Part shown: piece by piece, positions 1 to 8,129 of the stretch
How the letters are laid out: the number at the start of each line of letters is the position of its first letter
Numbering within the stretch: the stretch's first letter is position 1
Assembly: GCF_900176255.2 (NCBI RefSeq)
Contig: NZ_FXEG02000003.1
Span: 806,001-870,000 of the forward strand
DNA length: 64,000 nt
Direction: 5' to 3'
Source of the DNA: Mycobacterium ahvazicum
GTDB lineage: Bacteria; Actinomycetota; Actinomycetes; Mycobacteriales; Mycobacteriaceae
The notes under the pieces: model-generated
What the model saw: only the letters and a program-made list of their open reading frames with translations
Database searches by the model: none
What the model was told of the DNA's origin: nothing
Program-made: the position numbers and the translations under genes

Positions 1-47
1 CACAGGCCCTCCTACTCATCTGCCGTCGAGACATTACGCCATAGATG

Positions 48-677
48 TCACATCGGTCGAGCGTGGTCACCCGCCAGGATCGCAGGAAGGAGAAACCTCG
101 ACAGAAACGCCCGGAGTCCGTCACGACTGCGCTCCCGCGGCCCTCGAACAGTCAGCAGGCTCAATATCGTGCGGACAACCCACTCGGCGGCGTCGTCGAC
201 GGAGACGCCCGGTTCCACGCAACTCCAGTGTCTGGTGAAGATGGGACGCAGAAATTCGGTGACGATTTCGAAGAGGGACGTCGAGGTCCCCGCCGCGAGA
301 CCCACGCCGGCGAGTTCCTCGTCGCTGCCGAACAACAATCCGATGATCTCTTCGCGGCGCGCGGCCTCAACCGTGTATTCCACGAAATCGACGAGCGCGG
401 AGCCCAGGTCGGCGTGCGCCGCGATCCGCGGGCTGATGCGGTCGAGATAGCGCTTGGCGGCGCGAATGATGACACCCGACATCACCGCCTCCCGACTGGG
501 GAAGTAGCGATACACCGTTGCCCTGGACACACCCGCTGTTCTGCCGATGTCCTCCATGGTCGTGCCCACCACACCGCAACTCTCGAGGCACCGCTCGGCA
601 GCATCGAGCAACCGGTCGCGAGCGGACCCACGATCTGTCGGCGCGGCGGCGCCCCATCTCAACAACCTCGTCGACAC
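48..677 (-). CDS. TetR-family transcriptional regulator
   Basis: Probable repressor with an N-terminal TetR helix-turn-helix: the segment TTMEDIGRTAGVSRATVYRYF is the typical recognition-helix region, about 40 residues from the chosen start, followed by a ligand-binding helical domain. I chose the GTG at 677 because the helix-turn-helix then sits at its usual distance from the N-terminus; an ATG at 734 would add 19 non-family-like residues. It is transcribed away from the thiolase/dehydrogenase operon starting at 774, the usual layout for a TetR protein controlling the neighbouring catabolic genes. Ligand and operator are unknown; I did not find a convincing palindrome between the genes. Confidence 0.85.
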   Translation of the reverse strand: MSTRLLRWGAAAPTDRGSARDRLLDAAERCLESCGVVGTTMEDIGRTAGVSRATVYRYFPSREAVMSGVIIRAAKRYLDRISPRIAAHADLGSALVDFVEYTVEAARREEIIGLLFGSDEELAGVGLAAGTSTSLFEIVTEFLRPIFTRHWSCVEPGVSVDDAAEWVVRTILSLLTVRGPRERSRDGLRAFLSRFLLPAILAGDHARPM

Positions 678-773
678 ACAGCCATTATGCCGCGAGCGCA
701 CACCATTGTGACTTGCCCACGCACATGACACCATCGCAGTTATGTCTCAAGTCAGCCCCGTGGCCCTGAGCGG

Positions 774-2279
774 ATGCCGATGCCGATGTTGGTAGAAGCG
801 CGTACCCCGGTTGTCGTCGGCGTGGGCGAAGTTACCCATCGCGGGAACGACTTCGTGGACCCGATCGACTTGGCGGTAGAAGCCGCACGCCGCGCGGTCA
901 AAGACGCAGGTCGCCCGGTCGAGCGGCGCATCGACACCGTCGCGACTCCCGGCATCCTGGTCATACCGCGCGACAATCCCGCCAGCAGGATCGCCGAAGC
1001 GATGCACATCAGTCCCGCCCGCCGCATCAGCTGTCCCGTCGGCGGAAACACCCCGCAGTATCTCGTCGAAGTGTTGGGTGGCGAAATACGCGAAGGCCGT
1101 GCAGATGTCGTCCTGGTCGTCGGGGCGGAGAGCGGGCATTCCGCACGCAAGCTTCAGGGCAGGGCACTTCTCGACTCGCCGCCCCCACCCCGCTCCGGCG
1201 ACGAATCCCTGGGCGACGCCCGCCCCGGGCTGAGTCAAGCCGAATTGTCGGTGGGTCTGAGTTGGCCGCACGAGGTGTATCCCATCTTCGAGTCCGCAAT
1301 CGCCGCGCGCCACGGCCGCGACTTCGATGCTCAACGGGAGTGGCTGGGCACGCTGATGGCACCGTTCACAGCCGAGGCGGCACGCCATCCGGAACAGGCC
1401 TGGTTCCCACGCGCACGAAGTGCCACCGAACTCAGCGAAGTCACCGCGGAAAACCGCATGGTCTGCTTGCCCTATCCCAAGCTGCTCAACAGCATCATGT
1501 CCGTCGACATGGCTGCCGCCTTCATTCTCATGGCGGCCGAGGTGGCGGACGAATTGGGCGTCGCGCGCGATCGTTGGGTCTTTCCCTGGTCAGCAGCGAC
1601 TTGCAACGACGTGTACTTCCCCGTGGAACGGCCGGACCTCAGCCGCTCATCGGGTATCGAGGTAGCAGCACGGAAGGCTCTCAATGCGGGCCGGTTGACC
1701 ATCGACGACATCCGGTGGTTCGACCTCTACTCCTGCTTCCCGTCGGCAATTGAGATGGCTGCCGAGGCTCTCGACTTGGACCCCCTCGACGACAGAGGCC
1801 TCACAGTAACCGGAGGCCTGCCGTATCACGGCGGTCCCGGAAACAATTACGTCAGCCACTCGATCGTTGAGATGGTCCGACGGTGTAGACGCGACCCAAC
1901 CGATGTCGGACTCGTCACCGGCCTCGGGTGGTATTCGACGAAGCATTCGGTCGGTCTGTGGTCGGCCACCCCGCCACCAACCGGGTGGCGACTGCTCGAC
2001 ACGACGGTCGAGCAAGCTCAGATCGATTCATCGAGGTTGGGTGTCGCAGGCGTCGACGAGGCGACCGGTTGCGCGACAGTGGACGGATACACCGTCGTCT
2101 ACGACCGAGACGGGCAACCTCGATGGACTCCGATCATCGCGCACCTGTCCGACGGGCGAAGAGTCGTCGCACGCAGCGACGATCCGCAGATTGCCGAGGC
2201 GATGGGCGGGGAAATGTATGTAGGTAAAACGGTGTGCCTCCGAAACACAGGGTCGTTCACCGGATTCGAGCTTCCATGA
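774..2279 (+). CDS. Thiolase-like acetyl-CoA acetyltransferase family protein
   Basis: A 501-residue thiolase-superfamily protein of the type with an extra C-terminal domain found in mycobacterial lipid and sterol metabolism. Thiolase-like signatures include VVVGVGEV near the N-terminus, VVLVVGAESGHS, and GGLPYHGGPGNNY in the second half. Classical catalytic residues are not clean: a Cys lies in SCPVGGNTPQ, but the C-terminal Cys loop of canonical thiolases is replaced by TGLGWYSTKH. The last 100 or so residues look like the added beta-rich domain. It may therefore bind or process an acyl-CoA without being a standard thiolase. ATGs at 774, 780 and 786 are all possible starts. Its stop overlaps the next gene by ATGA, so the two are translationally coupled. 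Confidence 0.85.
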   Translation: MPMPMLVEARTPVVVGVGEVTHRGNDFVDPIDLAVEAARRAVKDAGRPVERRIDTVATPGILVIPRDNPASRIAEAMHISPARRISCPVGGNTPQYLVEVLGGEIREGRADVVLVVGAESGHSARKLQGRALLDSPPPPRSGDESLGDARPGLSQAELSVGLSWPHEVYPIFESAIAARHGRDFDAQREWLGTLMAPFTAEAARHPEQAWFPRARSATELSEVTAENRMVCLPYPKLLNSIMSVDMAAAFILMAAEVADELGVARDRWVFPWSAATCNDVYFPVERPDLSRSSGIEVAARKALNAGRLTIDDIRWFDLYSCFPSAIEMAAEALDLDPLDDRGLTVTGGLPYHGGPGNNYVSHSIVEMVRRCRRDPTDVGLVTGLGWYSTKHSVGLWSATPPPTGWRLLDTTVEQAQIDSSRLGVAGVDEATGCATVDGYTVVYDRDGQPRWTPIIAHLSDGRRVVARSDDPQIAEAMGGEMYVGKTVCLRNTGSFTGFELP

Positions 2280-3415
2280 TCGCCGAGGCGATGGTGCTGA
2301 CCGGACCGCGGAGTCTGCAGCGGCGCCAGATGACCATCCCCGACGTCGGCGACCGGGGTGCGATCCTGCGAGTTGAAGCATGCGGTCTGTGCGGAACAGA
2401 TCACGAACAATTCACCGGACACCTGCCTGCCGGCTTCTCATTCGTTCCAGGGCACGAAATCGTCGGCATCGTCGAACATGTCGGCGCTGCGGCCGGCCAA
2501 CGCTGGGGTGTACAAGCCGGCCAGCGCGTGGCCGTTGAGGTGTTCCGGTCCTGCCGAGACTGCCCCGAGTGCCGCCGCGGCGAATACCGGCGGTGCGCGG
2601 TGAACGGCATCGCCACCATGTTCGGGTTCGTCGACGTGGAGATCGGCGCTGGCTTATGGGGCGGATACGCCACCCATGTGGAGCTTCCGTGGGACGCGAT
2701 GCTGCTCCCGATTGCCGAAGACATGGACCCCGTTCTCGCCACGTTGTTCAACCCTCTCGGGGCCGGTATCCAATGGGGGGCGACTCTTCCCGACACCAAG
2801 GCCGGGGACGTCGTAGCGATCCTGGGGCCCGGCATCCGCGGAATCTGTGCGGCGGTGGCGGCCAAAGAGGCGGGAGCCGCGTTCGTCGCGATGACCGGCG
2901 TCGGCCCACGCGACGAACAACGACTGGCCATAGCCAGATCATTCGGTGTCGACCTGCCCATCGATGTATCGCAGGACGATGCAGCGACCGCGCTCCAGCG
3001 TGAGACAGGCGGACGGCTTGCCGACGTGGTCGTCGACGTCACCGCTAAAGCACCCTCCGCGTTCGCCGATGCCGTCGGCCTTGCCAGGCCCGGCGGCACA
3101 ATTGTGGTGGCCGGCACCCGCGGAGGAGGCGGCGCGCCCCGGTTTGAACCAGACTTGTTGGTCTATAAAGAATTACACGTCGTAGGCGCACTCGGCGTGG
3201 AGTATCCCGCCTACCGGGCAGCCCTCGAGATTCTCGCCATGGGCCGCTGGCCGTTCGACCGGATCACCAGAGAATCAACCGGCTTCGCTGGGCTCGCGCA
3301 GCTGCTCACTTCGCTTGCAGATGAAAGTGCCCGATCAAGTGGGGCGCTGCACAACGTCTTTTTGCCCACGCCCGAACGGCGTGGGCAGAGGTTCAACAGA
3401 GAGGGCCACCCGTGA
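2276..3415 (+). CDS. Zinc-dependent alcohol dehydrogenase (MDR superfamily)
   Basis: A medium-chain zinc dehydrogenase of 379 residues. Catalytic zinc ligands are visible as ACGLCGTDHE (Cys39 region) and GHE (His60-Glu61). The structural zinc loop is CRDCPECRRGEYRRC, giving four cysteines at about 93, 96, 99 and 107. The nucleotide-binding fold follows around ILGPGIRG. I chose the ATG at 2276 because it forms an ATGA overlap with the thiolase stop; an earlier in-frame ATG lies inside the thiolase gene. It probably oxidises or reduces an alcohol/aldehyde intermediate in the same pathway as its neighbours. The substrate cannot be read from the sequence. Confidence 0.88.
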   Translation: MIAEAMVLTGPRSLQRRQMTIPDVGDRGAILRVEACGLCGTDHEQFTGHLPAGFSFVPGHEIVGIVEHVGAAAGQRWGVQAGQRVAVEVFRSCRDCPECRRGEYRRCAVNGIATMFGFVDVEIGAGLWGGYATHVELPWDAMLLPIAEDMDPVLATLFNPLGAGIQWGATLPDTKAGDVVAILGPGIRGICAAVAAKEAGAAFVAMTGVGPRDEQRLAIARSFGVDLPIDVSQDDAATALQRETGGRLADVVVDVTAKAPSAFADAVGLARPGGTIVVAGTRGGGGAPRFEPDLLVYKELHVVGALGVEYPAYRAALEILAMGRWPFDRITRESTGFAGLAQLLTSLADESARSSGALHNVFLPTPERRGQRFNREGHP

Positions 3416-3990
3416 CCATGGCGGAACGCGTACCGATGCTCGACCGTGAGCAGGCCCAGCTGCGAGCTGCCGAATGTGGGTTGCCCGAAGAGTTGGCAGA
3501 ACTGTCGGTATTCCGCGTGGCACTTCATCAGCCGCGTGTGGCGGTTGCGCTGTATGGGCTGCTGGACGCGTTACTCTTCCGCGGTTCCCTTGACGCGCGG
3601 CTACGCGAGCTAGTCATCTTGCGCATCGGCTGGATCACTGGCTCCGAATACGAATGGACTCAACATTGGCGAATCGCTACACTGCTCGGCGTGCCTGAGC
3701 ATGATCTCCTCGCGGTGCGCGACTGGCAGAATTCCGAAAGCCTCGGGCCAGTCGAGCGTGCGGTCCTCGCAGCGACCGATGATGTGGTACGCGACGGGGT
3801 CATCTCCGAGGAAAACTGGGCTGGGTGCCAGAAGGCATTCAATAGCGATCACGCGGTTTTGGTCGAACTTGTCGGAGCAATCGCCAATTGGCGGCTCTTT
3901 TCGATCCTGCTTCGATCTCTGAATATTCCGCTTGAGTCCGGTACCGACGGCTGGCCGCCCGATGGGCGAGCTCCTCAGCGTCGCGATTGA
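3412..3990 (+). CDS. Carboxymuconolactone decarboxylase family protein
   Basis: A 192-residue protein of the carboxymuconolactone decarboxylase/AhpD fold. The core helix segment LRELVILRIGWITGSEYEWTQH matches the family. It lacks the CxxC pair of AhpD-type peroxidases, so a redox role is unlikely and a decarboxylase or lyase-type role is more plausible. The GTG start at 3412 overlaps the dehydrogenase stop as GTGA, making this the third coupled gene of the operon. A short inverted repeat (4013-4018 with 4022-4027) follows the gene but has no T-run. Confidence 0.85.
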   Translation: MTMAERVPMLDREQAQLRAAECGLPEELAELSVFRVALHQPRVAVALYGLLDALLFRGSLDARLRELVILRIGWITGSEYEWTQHWRIATLLGVPEHDLLAVRDWQNSESLGPVERAVLAATDDVVRDGVISEENWAGCQKAFNSDHAVLVELVGAIANWRLFSILLRSLNIPLESGTDGWPPDGRAPQRRD

Positions 3991-4073
3991 GCGAAAAACG
4001 TGGACCGGTGCTTGACCGAAGCGGTCAGCGCCCCAATCGCCAGACCACGACCCGTGTCGTAGACGGACAAGTC

Positions 4074-4088
4074 CCCCCTCGGACACAC
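4074..4088. repeat. Left copy of the direct repeat flanking the IS481-type element
   Basis: CCCCCTCGGACACAC lies immediately outside the left end of the insertion sequence and recurs at 5414-5428. It reads as the left half of a target-site duplication of about 15 bases. Confidence 0.75.
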
Positions 4089-5411
4089 TGTGATGTCGCG
4101 AGACATTGAGGACAGATGTCTCGCGACATAGTGAACACCTTCAGTTGTTGGCTGGGGGTGTTTTTGGTTTTTGGGGTTGGTAGTTGCGGGTGGTGTCGAG
4201 GGTGAGTTCGCGGATGAGTTGGCCGCCGGTGGTGGCGATGATGCGGATGTCTAGGTCGGCGATGAGCATGAGGACTGCGGTGTTGGCCCAGCGGTGGCCG
4301 ATCCCGATGTGGTGCAAGCGGCCGGCGTGGCGCAGGGTGATTTTGCCGTAGCGGTCGACGTGGTCGGTGCGGACTCGCCAGTGGATGCCCGCGGGTGTGC
4401 CGGCGGGCCCGGCGTGGGGTCGGGCGCGGTAGGTGTGGTCGGGGGTGTGGCGGTGGCAGGAGCGGTGTGGGCGCACGGTGTTGTAGTAGTCGGTGAAGGC
4501 GTCGAGCTGGGCTTGTAGGTCGGCCAGGGTGGCTGCGGGGGGTTGGCGGGTGAGCCATTTTTTGAGGGTTTGGTGGAAGCGTTCGACCTTGCCGCAGGTC
4601 TGGGGGTGGTAGGGCCGGGAGTTTTTGAACACGACGCCCAGGGTGGCCAGTTCTGTTTGCAACGCTGTACGCCCGCCGGGGCCGGTGGCGTGTCGGGCGG
4701 TGAAGACCATGCCGCTGCCGGCGAGCACGGCGGCGGGCAGGCCGTGGGCGGCGAACGCGTCGCGGAAGCAGTCGCGCACGGCCACCGCGGTGGACGCGGG
4801 GCGGGCGGGTCCGATCAGGGCGTTGCGGGCGTGGTCGTCGCGGATGTTGCGGATCTCGGTCTGGGCCCCGGGGGACGCGGTGGTGTCGGGGCCGGCCAGC
4901 TGCCAGTGGGTGATGTCGGCTTGCCAGCATTCGTTGGGTTGTTCGGCCTGGAAGCGGATGTAGCTGCTGCGGGGGCGTTTGCGTGGTTGGGCGGTGATGA
5001 AGCCGCGGCGGCGCAAGATCTTGTGGATCGTCGATAGTGCGGGAGCGTAGCCGCTCTGGCGGTGCAGGTGAACGGCGATCGTCTGCGGCCCGGCGTCGAG
5101 GCCTTGTTCGCTAAGTTGCTTGCGCAGCTGGATAATTCGTTCTTCGATGCTGGCTGAGAGTTGGCGCGGATTAGACGCCGGGCGTCGGGAGCGCGGCTCG
5201 AGGCCGGCTGAGCCCTCGGCGCGGTAGCGGGCCAACAGGGTGTAGATCCACGAGCGCGCGACCCGGTACTCGCGGGCGACCTCACTGATTGGGCGGTGCT
5301 CAACTTCGACGGCGGCGACGACCAGACGGGCCTTGGACATGAGGACACCTCGCGATCACTGAACTGTCCTCAATGTCGGGAGACATCTGTCCTCGATGTC
5401 AATGAATCACA
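4089..5411. mobile_element. IS481-family insertion sequence, 1.3 kb
   Basis: The element spans one transposase gene and ends in TGTGAT at the left and ATCACA at the right. Near the ends, 4102-4129 and 5373-5400 are inverted copies matching at 26 of 28 positions. The left end also holds a perfect 13-bp inverted repeat (4093-4105 with 4117-4129). A 15-bp direct repeat outside both ends marks the insertion: it abuts the left end and is two bases beyond the right end. The intact duplication suggests the insertion is not very old. The exact end bases are inferred from the repeat structure. Confidence 0.85.
4141..5340 (-). CDS. IS481-family transposase, possibly inactive
   Basis: A 399-residue transposase. 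The N-terminus is a helix-turn-helix (SEVAREYRVARSWIYTLLARY), then a second DNA-binding helical part, then an integrase-like rve core with WQADITHW (first Asp) and CGKVERFHQTLKKWL (Glu). Where family members usually read TDNG, this copy reads LAGSGMVF, so the second catalytic Asp appears to be replaced by Gly. The reading frame is full length, so the copy looks translated but may be unable to cut DNA. It is transcribed opposite to the preceding operon. Confidence 0.9.
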   Translation of the reverse strand: MSKARLVVAAVEVEHRPISEVAREYRVARSWIYTLLARYRAEGSAGLEPRSRRPASNPRQLSASIEERIIQLRKQLSEQGLDAGPQTIAVHLHRQSGYAPALSTIHKILRRRGFITAQPRKRPRSSYIRFQAEQPNECWQADITHWQLAGPDTTASPGAQTEIRNIRDDHARNALIGPARPASTAVAVRDCFRDAFAAHGLPAAVLAGSGMVFTARHATGPGGRTALQTELATLGVVFKNSRPYHPQTCGKVERFHQTLKKWLTRQPPAATLADLQAQLDAFTDYYNTVRPHRSCHRHTPDHTYRARPHAGPAGTPAGIHWRVRTDHVDRYGKITLRHAGRLHHIGIGHRWANTAVLMLIADLDIRIIATTGGQLIRELTLDTTRNYQPQKPKTPPANN

Positions 5412-5413
5412 GA

Positions 5414-5428
5414 CCCCCTCGGACACAC
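5414..5428. repeat. Right copy of the direct repeat flanking the IS481-type element
   Basis: Identical to 4074-4088, starting two bases beyond the right end of the element. Together they support a duplication made on insertion. The remaining space to the next gene (5429-5585) shows only a small inverted repeat, GAAATGA at 5442-5448 with TCATTTC at 5459-5465. Confidence 0.7.
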
Positions 5429-5585
5429 GACTGAGGCGAGCGAAATGACCGCTTGCGTTCATTTCCGAGCCGATGGAGTGTGTTGAGCGGCGAAGCCGCG
5501 ATCACACAATGTGAATGGCCGCGCCGAATCCGGAGGTCTTCAGCGGGTCCGGCGCCGACACAGCCGACGTCGTCGCGGCAATGTG

Positions 5586-6959
5586 CTAGAGCGCCGCCAG
5601 CAGGCTGTTGAAGCCCTCGGTCATCGACGGGTGGGTGTAGATCGAATCCCGCAGCTCCGAGGCGGTGATGCCGTGCCGCATGGCCAGCGCCACCGTGTTG
5701 ATGACCTCGTGCGAGTCGTAGGACAACAGCGCCGCCCCGAGAATCATGTCGCTGCCGGAGTCGACGACGACCTTCATCATGCCGGCATCCTCGCCGACGA
5801 TCCGGGCACGCGGCATCGTCGCCATGTCCGCGACACGCATGCTGGCGACTTTGACGTCGTGCGCCTGCCGGGCCTCCTGCTCGGTCAGGCCGACCCGAGC
5901 CAGCGGCGGCGTCATGAACAGCGCGTAGGGCACGGCCGCCCGCGTCGTGGTGCTGCGTTTGCCGTCGCCGTCCAGCTGCGACAGCACGACGCGGTAGTCG
6001 TCGAGCGAGATGTAGGTGAATTGCGGTCCACCGTTGACGTCGCCGACGGCGAAAATGTGCGGCTGGCTGCTGCGCAGGTGGTGGTCGACGACGATGGCGC
6101 CCTTGGCCGTGGTGTCGACACCCGCGGCGTCCAGGCCGAGGCCGTCGGTGACGGGTTCCCGGCCCAGCGCCACCAGGATCGCGTCGGTGTCGATCTCGCG
6201 GGTGGCGCCGTCGACGTGGTACGACACCGTCGAGCCGCCGGTACCGTTGCCGGACACCGAGGTGACCGATGCCGACGTGACGACGTCGATGCCGCGGGCG
6301 ACGAGGATGTCGCGGGCGCAGTCGGCGACATCGGCGTCCTCGCGGCTCAGCACCCGCGGCCCACGGTCGAGGATCGAGACCTGCGAGCCGTAGGCGGCAT
6401 ACATCGCCGCAAACTCCAGACCGACATAACCGCCGCCCAGCACGGTCAGCCGCTTGGGCAGTTCGGCCGTGCCGAGCAGGTCGGTACTCGTGTACACACC
6501 GGGCGCGTCGGCGAGCCCGGGAACCGGCGGCAGCACCGGCCGCGAACCGGTGCCGACCACGATCCATTTCGCGGCAACTGTAATTGCTTGTCCGTCAATG
6601 GTTTTGACATTCAGCGTATGGGGTTCGGTGAACTGCGCATGTCCGGTCAGCACCGTCACCGTGTCGATGCGATCGAGGGTCGCGAAGTTGATGTCACGCA
6701 AGGACGCGGTCAGCTGTCCGGTGGCAGTGACGGCCTCCCGGTAGCGATCGGGATGGGTGGTGGACGCGTCGAGATGCTCGGAGCGGAACACCATCGATTT
6801 CGTAGGTACGCAACCGATGTTGATGCAGGTGCCGCCGTACATCAACGGGGACTGCTCGATCATCACCACCCGCCAGCCACGCTTACCCAGCGCGGCCGCG
6901 AGCGTCTTGCCGCCCTTGCCGAAGCCGACAACCGCCAGATCCACCTCGAGTGACGTCAC
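5586..6959 (-). CDS. rclA: RclA-type FAD-dependent disulfide oxidoreductase
   Basis: A 457-residue pyridine-nucleotide-disulfide oxidoreductase. The FAD-binding motif VVGFGKGGKTLA opens the protein, the redox-active pair is YGGTCINIGCVPTK (Cys45 and Cys50), the NAD(P) fold has GGGYVGLEF, and the C-terminal dimer domain ends with HPSMTEGF supplying the His-Glu pair. The run of features FGKGGKTLA, FTYISLDDYR and YALFMTPPLARVG matches what I recall of E. coli RclA, the reactive-chlorine resistance flavoprotein that reduces hypothiocyanous acid. Mycothione reductase and lipoamide dehydrogenase differ in these stretches. I chose the GTG at 6959, just before the first beta strand; an ATG at 7052 would add 31 unrelated residues and overlap the divergent gene. 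Confidence 0.82.
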   Translation of the reverse strand: MTSLEVDLAVVGFGKGGKTLAAALGKRGWRVVMIEQSPLMYGGTCINIGCVPTKSMVFRSEHLDASTTHPDRYREAVTATGQLTASLRDINFATLDRIDTVTVLTGHAQFTEPHTLNVKTIDGQAITVAAKWIVVGTGSRPVLPPVPGLADAPGVYTSTDLLGTAELPKRLTVLGGGYVGLEFAAMYAAYGSQVSILDRGPRVLSREDADVADCARDILVARGIDVVTSASVTSVSGNGTGGSTVSYHVDGATREIDTDAILVALGREPVTDGLGLDAAGVDTTAKGAIVVDHHLRSSQPHIFAVGDVNGGPQFTYISLDDYRVVLSQLDGDGKRSTTTRAAVPYALFMTPPLARVGLTEQEARQAHDVKVASMRVADMATMPRARIVGEDAGMMKVVVDSGSDMILGAALLSYDSHEVINTVALAMRHGITASELRDSIYTHPSMTEGFNSLLAAL

Positions 6960-7042
6960 GCCAGCAGTGTATTGGCCCAATCCCTTTGATGCACAAGCTA
7001 TTCGATTGGCCGGAAAGCGCTTGGTAAGGTGGTGCGCACCTG

Positions 7043-7738
7043 ATGAATCCACGAAACGGCTTTCTGCGCCGCCCGGCGACGCGATCCTCGCGATTTTCGC
7101 GGTCCTTCAAGGACCGCCAGGAAGCCGGTCGCGCGCTGGCCGAGCAGCTAATGTCTTACCGCGACAAGGACGACGTGCTGGTGCTGGGCCTGGCGCGCGG
7201 TGGCCTTCCGGTCGCCTGGGAGATCGCCTCGGCGCTACACGCCGAGCTGGATGTATTCCTGGTTCGCAAGCTGGGGGTGCCGCGCTGGTCGGAACTCGCG
7301 ATGGGCGCGCTGGCCAGCGGCGGCGGCGTGGTGATGAACGACAACGTGGTCTCCAGCCTGCACATCACCGACGAGCAGGTGCGCGAGGTCATCGACAGCG
7401 AAACGGCGGAGCTGGCGCGACGCGAGCACGCGTATCGGGGTGGCCGGCCCGTCGCCGACCCGCGAGGCAAGACCGTGATCCTGGTCGACGACGGCATCGC
7501 CACCGGCGCCAGCATGATGGCCGCCGTCCGGGCTGTTCGGGCCGCCGAGCCGCAGTACATCGTCGTCGCCGTCCCGGTAGGGCCGCAGTCTGTTTGCCAC
7601 GACCTCGCACAAGTGGCCGACGACGTCGTATGCACAACGATGCCACCGGGATTCGAAGCCGTGGGACAGGTTTACGGCGACTTTCATCAGGTCGGCGACG
7701 ATGAGGTGCGCCAGCTGCTGCGTACGCCGACGCGCTGA
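7043..7738 (+). CDS. Phosphoribosyltransferase-family protein
   Basis: A 231-residue type I phosphoribosyltransferase fold. The PRPP-binding motif is VILVDDGIATGASM, preceded by the loop LGLARGGLPVAWE that binds pyrophosphate. It corresponds in place to the Rv2143 region of M. tuberculosis as I recall it. The base or other acceptor cannot be deduced, and proteins of this subgroup often lack a known nucleobase substrate. It diverges from the flavoprotein gene, with 83 bases between the two starts, and converges with the small membrane protein, which ends 3 bases away. Confidence 0.85.
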   Translation: MNPRNGFLRRPATRSSRFSRSFKDRQEAGRALAEQLMSYRDKDDVLVLGLARGGLPVAWEIASALHAELDVFLVRKLGVPRWSELAMGALASGGGVVMNDNVVSSLHITDEQVREVIDSETAELARREHAYRGGRPVADPRGKTVILVDDGIATGASMMAAVRAVRAAEPQYIVVAVPVGPQSVCHDLAQVADDVVCTTMPPGFEAVGQVYGDFHQVGDDEVRQLLRTPTR

Positions 7739-7740
7739 GG

Positions 7741-8046
7741 CTACTTGGCCGGGTCCTCGCCGCGGGTGTCGGCCGCGACCGTCTCGTCGGCCGGCTGCTC
7801 AGCGGTTTCGTCCGCAACTTCCTCCGGGTAGTCGACCGCCTCGGCCTCTTCGGCCGGCTGCTCGTCGCGGGCTTCGTCACTGGTGTCGCGGCGCTGCCGT
7901 TCCCGCAGTGCGTCGACGATCAAAAGCACGACACCCAGGACGCTGGCGCCGATGCACACCCAGGCGACCAGCTCATTGCTCGTCACGACTGCGAACACCA
8001 GCGCGACAAGCCCGATCAGGGCCAGTACCAGCGCAATGATCAGCAT
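7741..8046 (-). CDS. Small membrane protein with acidic tail (Rv2144c-like)
   Basis: A 101-residue protein with two membrane-spanning stretches, roughly residues 2-22 and 27-46, followed by a highly acidic, Ala/Glu-rich cytoplasmic or disordered tail. It sits directly downstream of wag31, as the Rv2144c gene does in M. tuberculosis. The function is unknown; location at the polar-growth gene suggests an envelope role, but nothing in the sequence proves it. Confidence 0.8.
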   Translation of the reverse strand: MLIIALVLALIGLVALVFAVVTSNELVAWVCIGASVLGVVLLIVDALRERQRRDTSDEARDEQPAEEAEAVDYPEEVADETAEQPADETVAADTRGEDPAK

Positions 8047-8129
8047 CGGTCATCCTCCAGCCGACGGGCGGGACTGCCAGGTCCAGTGCACATAAGTGTG
8101 CCGAACAGGGCGTCCGGCACTAGTCCCGG

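Noticed and set aside
5511..6953. A 480-codon plus-strand frame opposite the RclA-type gene
   Set aside because: Composition is typical of an antisense shadow (Arg/His/Gly/Gln-rich). The minus-strand frame has complete family motifs.
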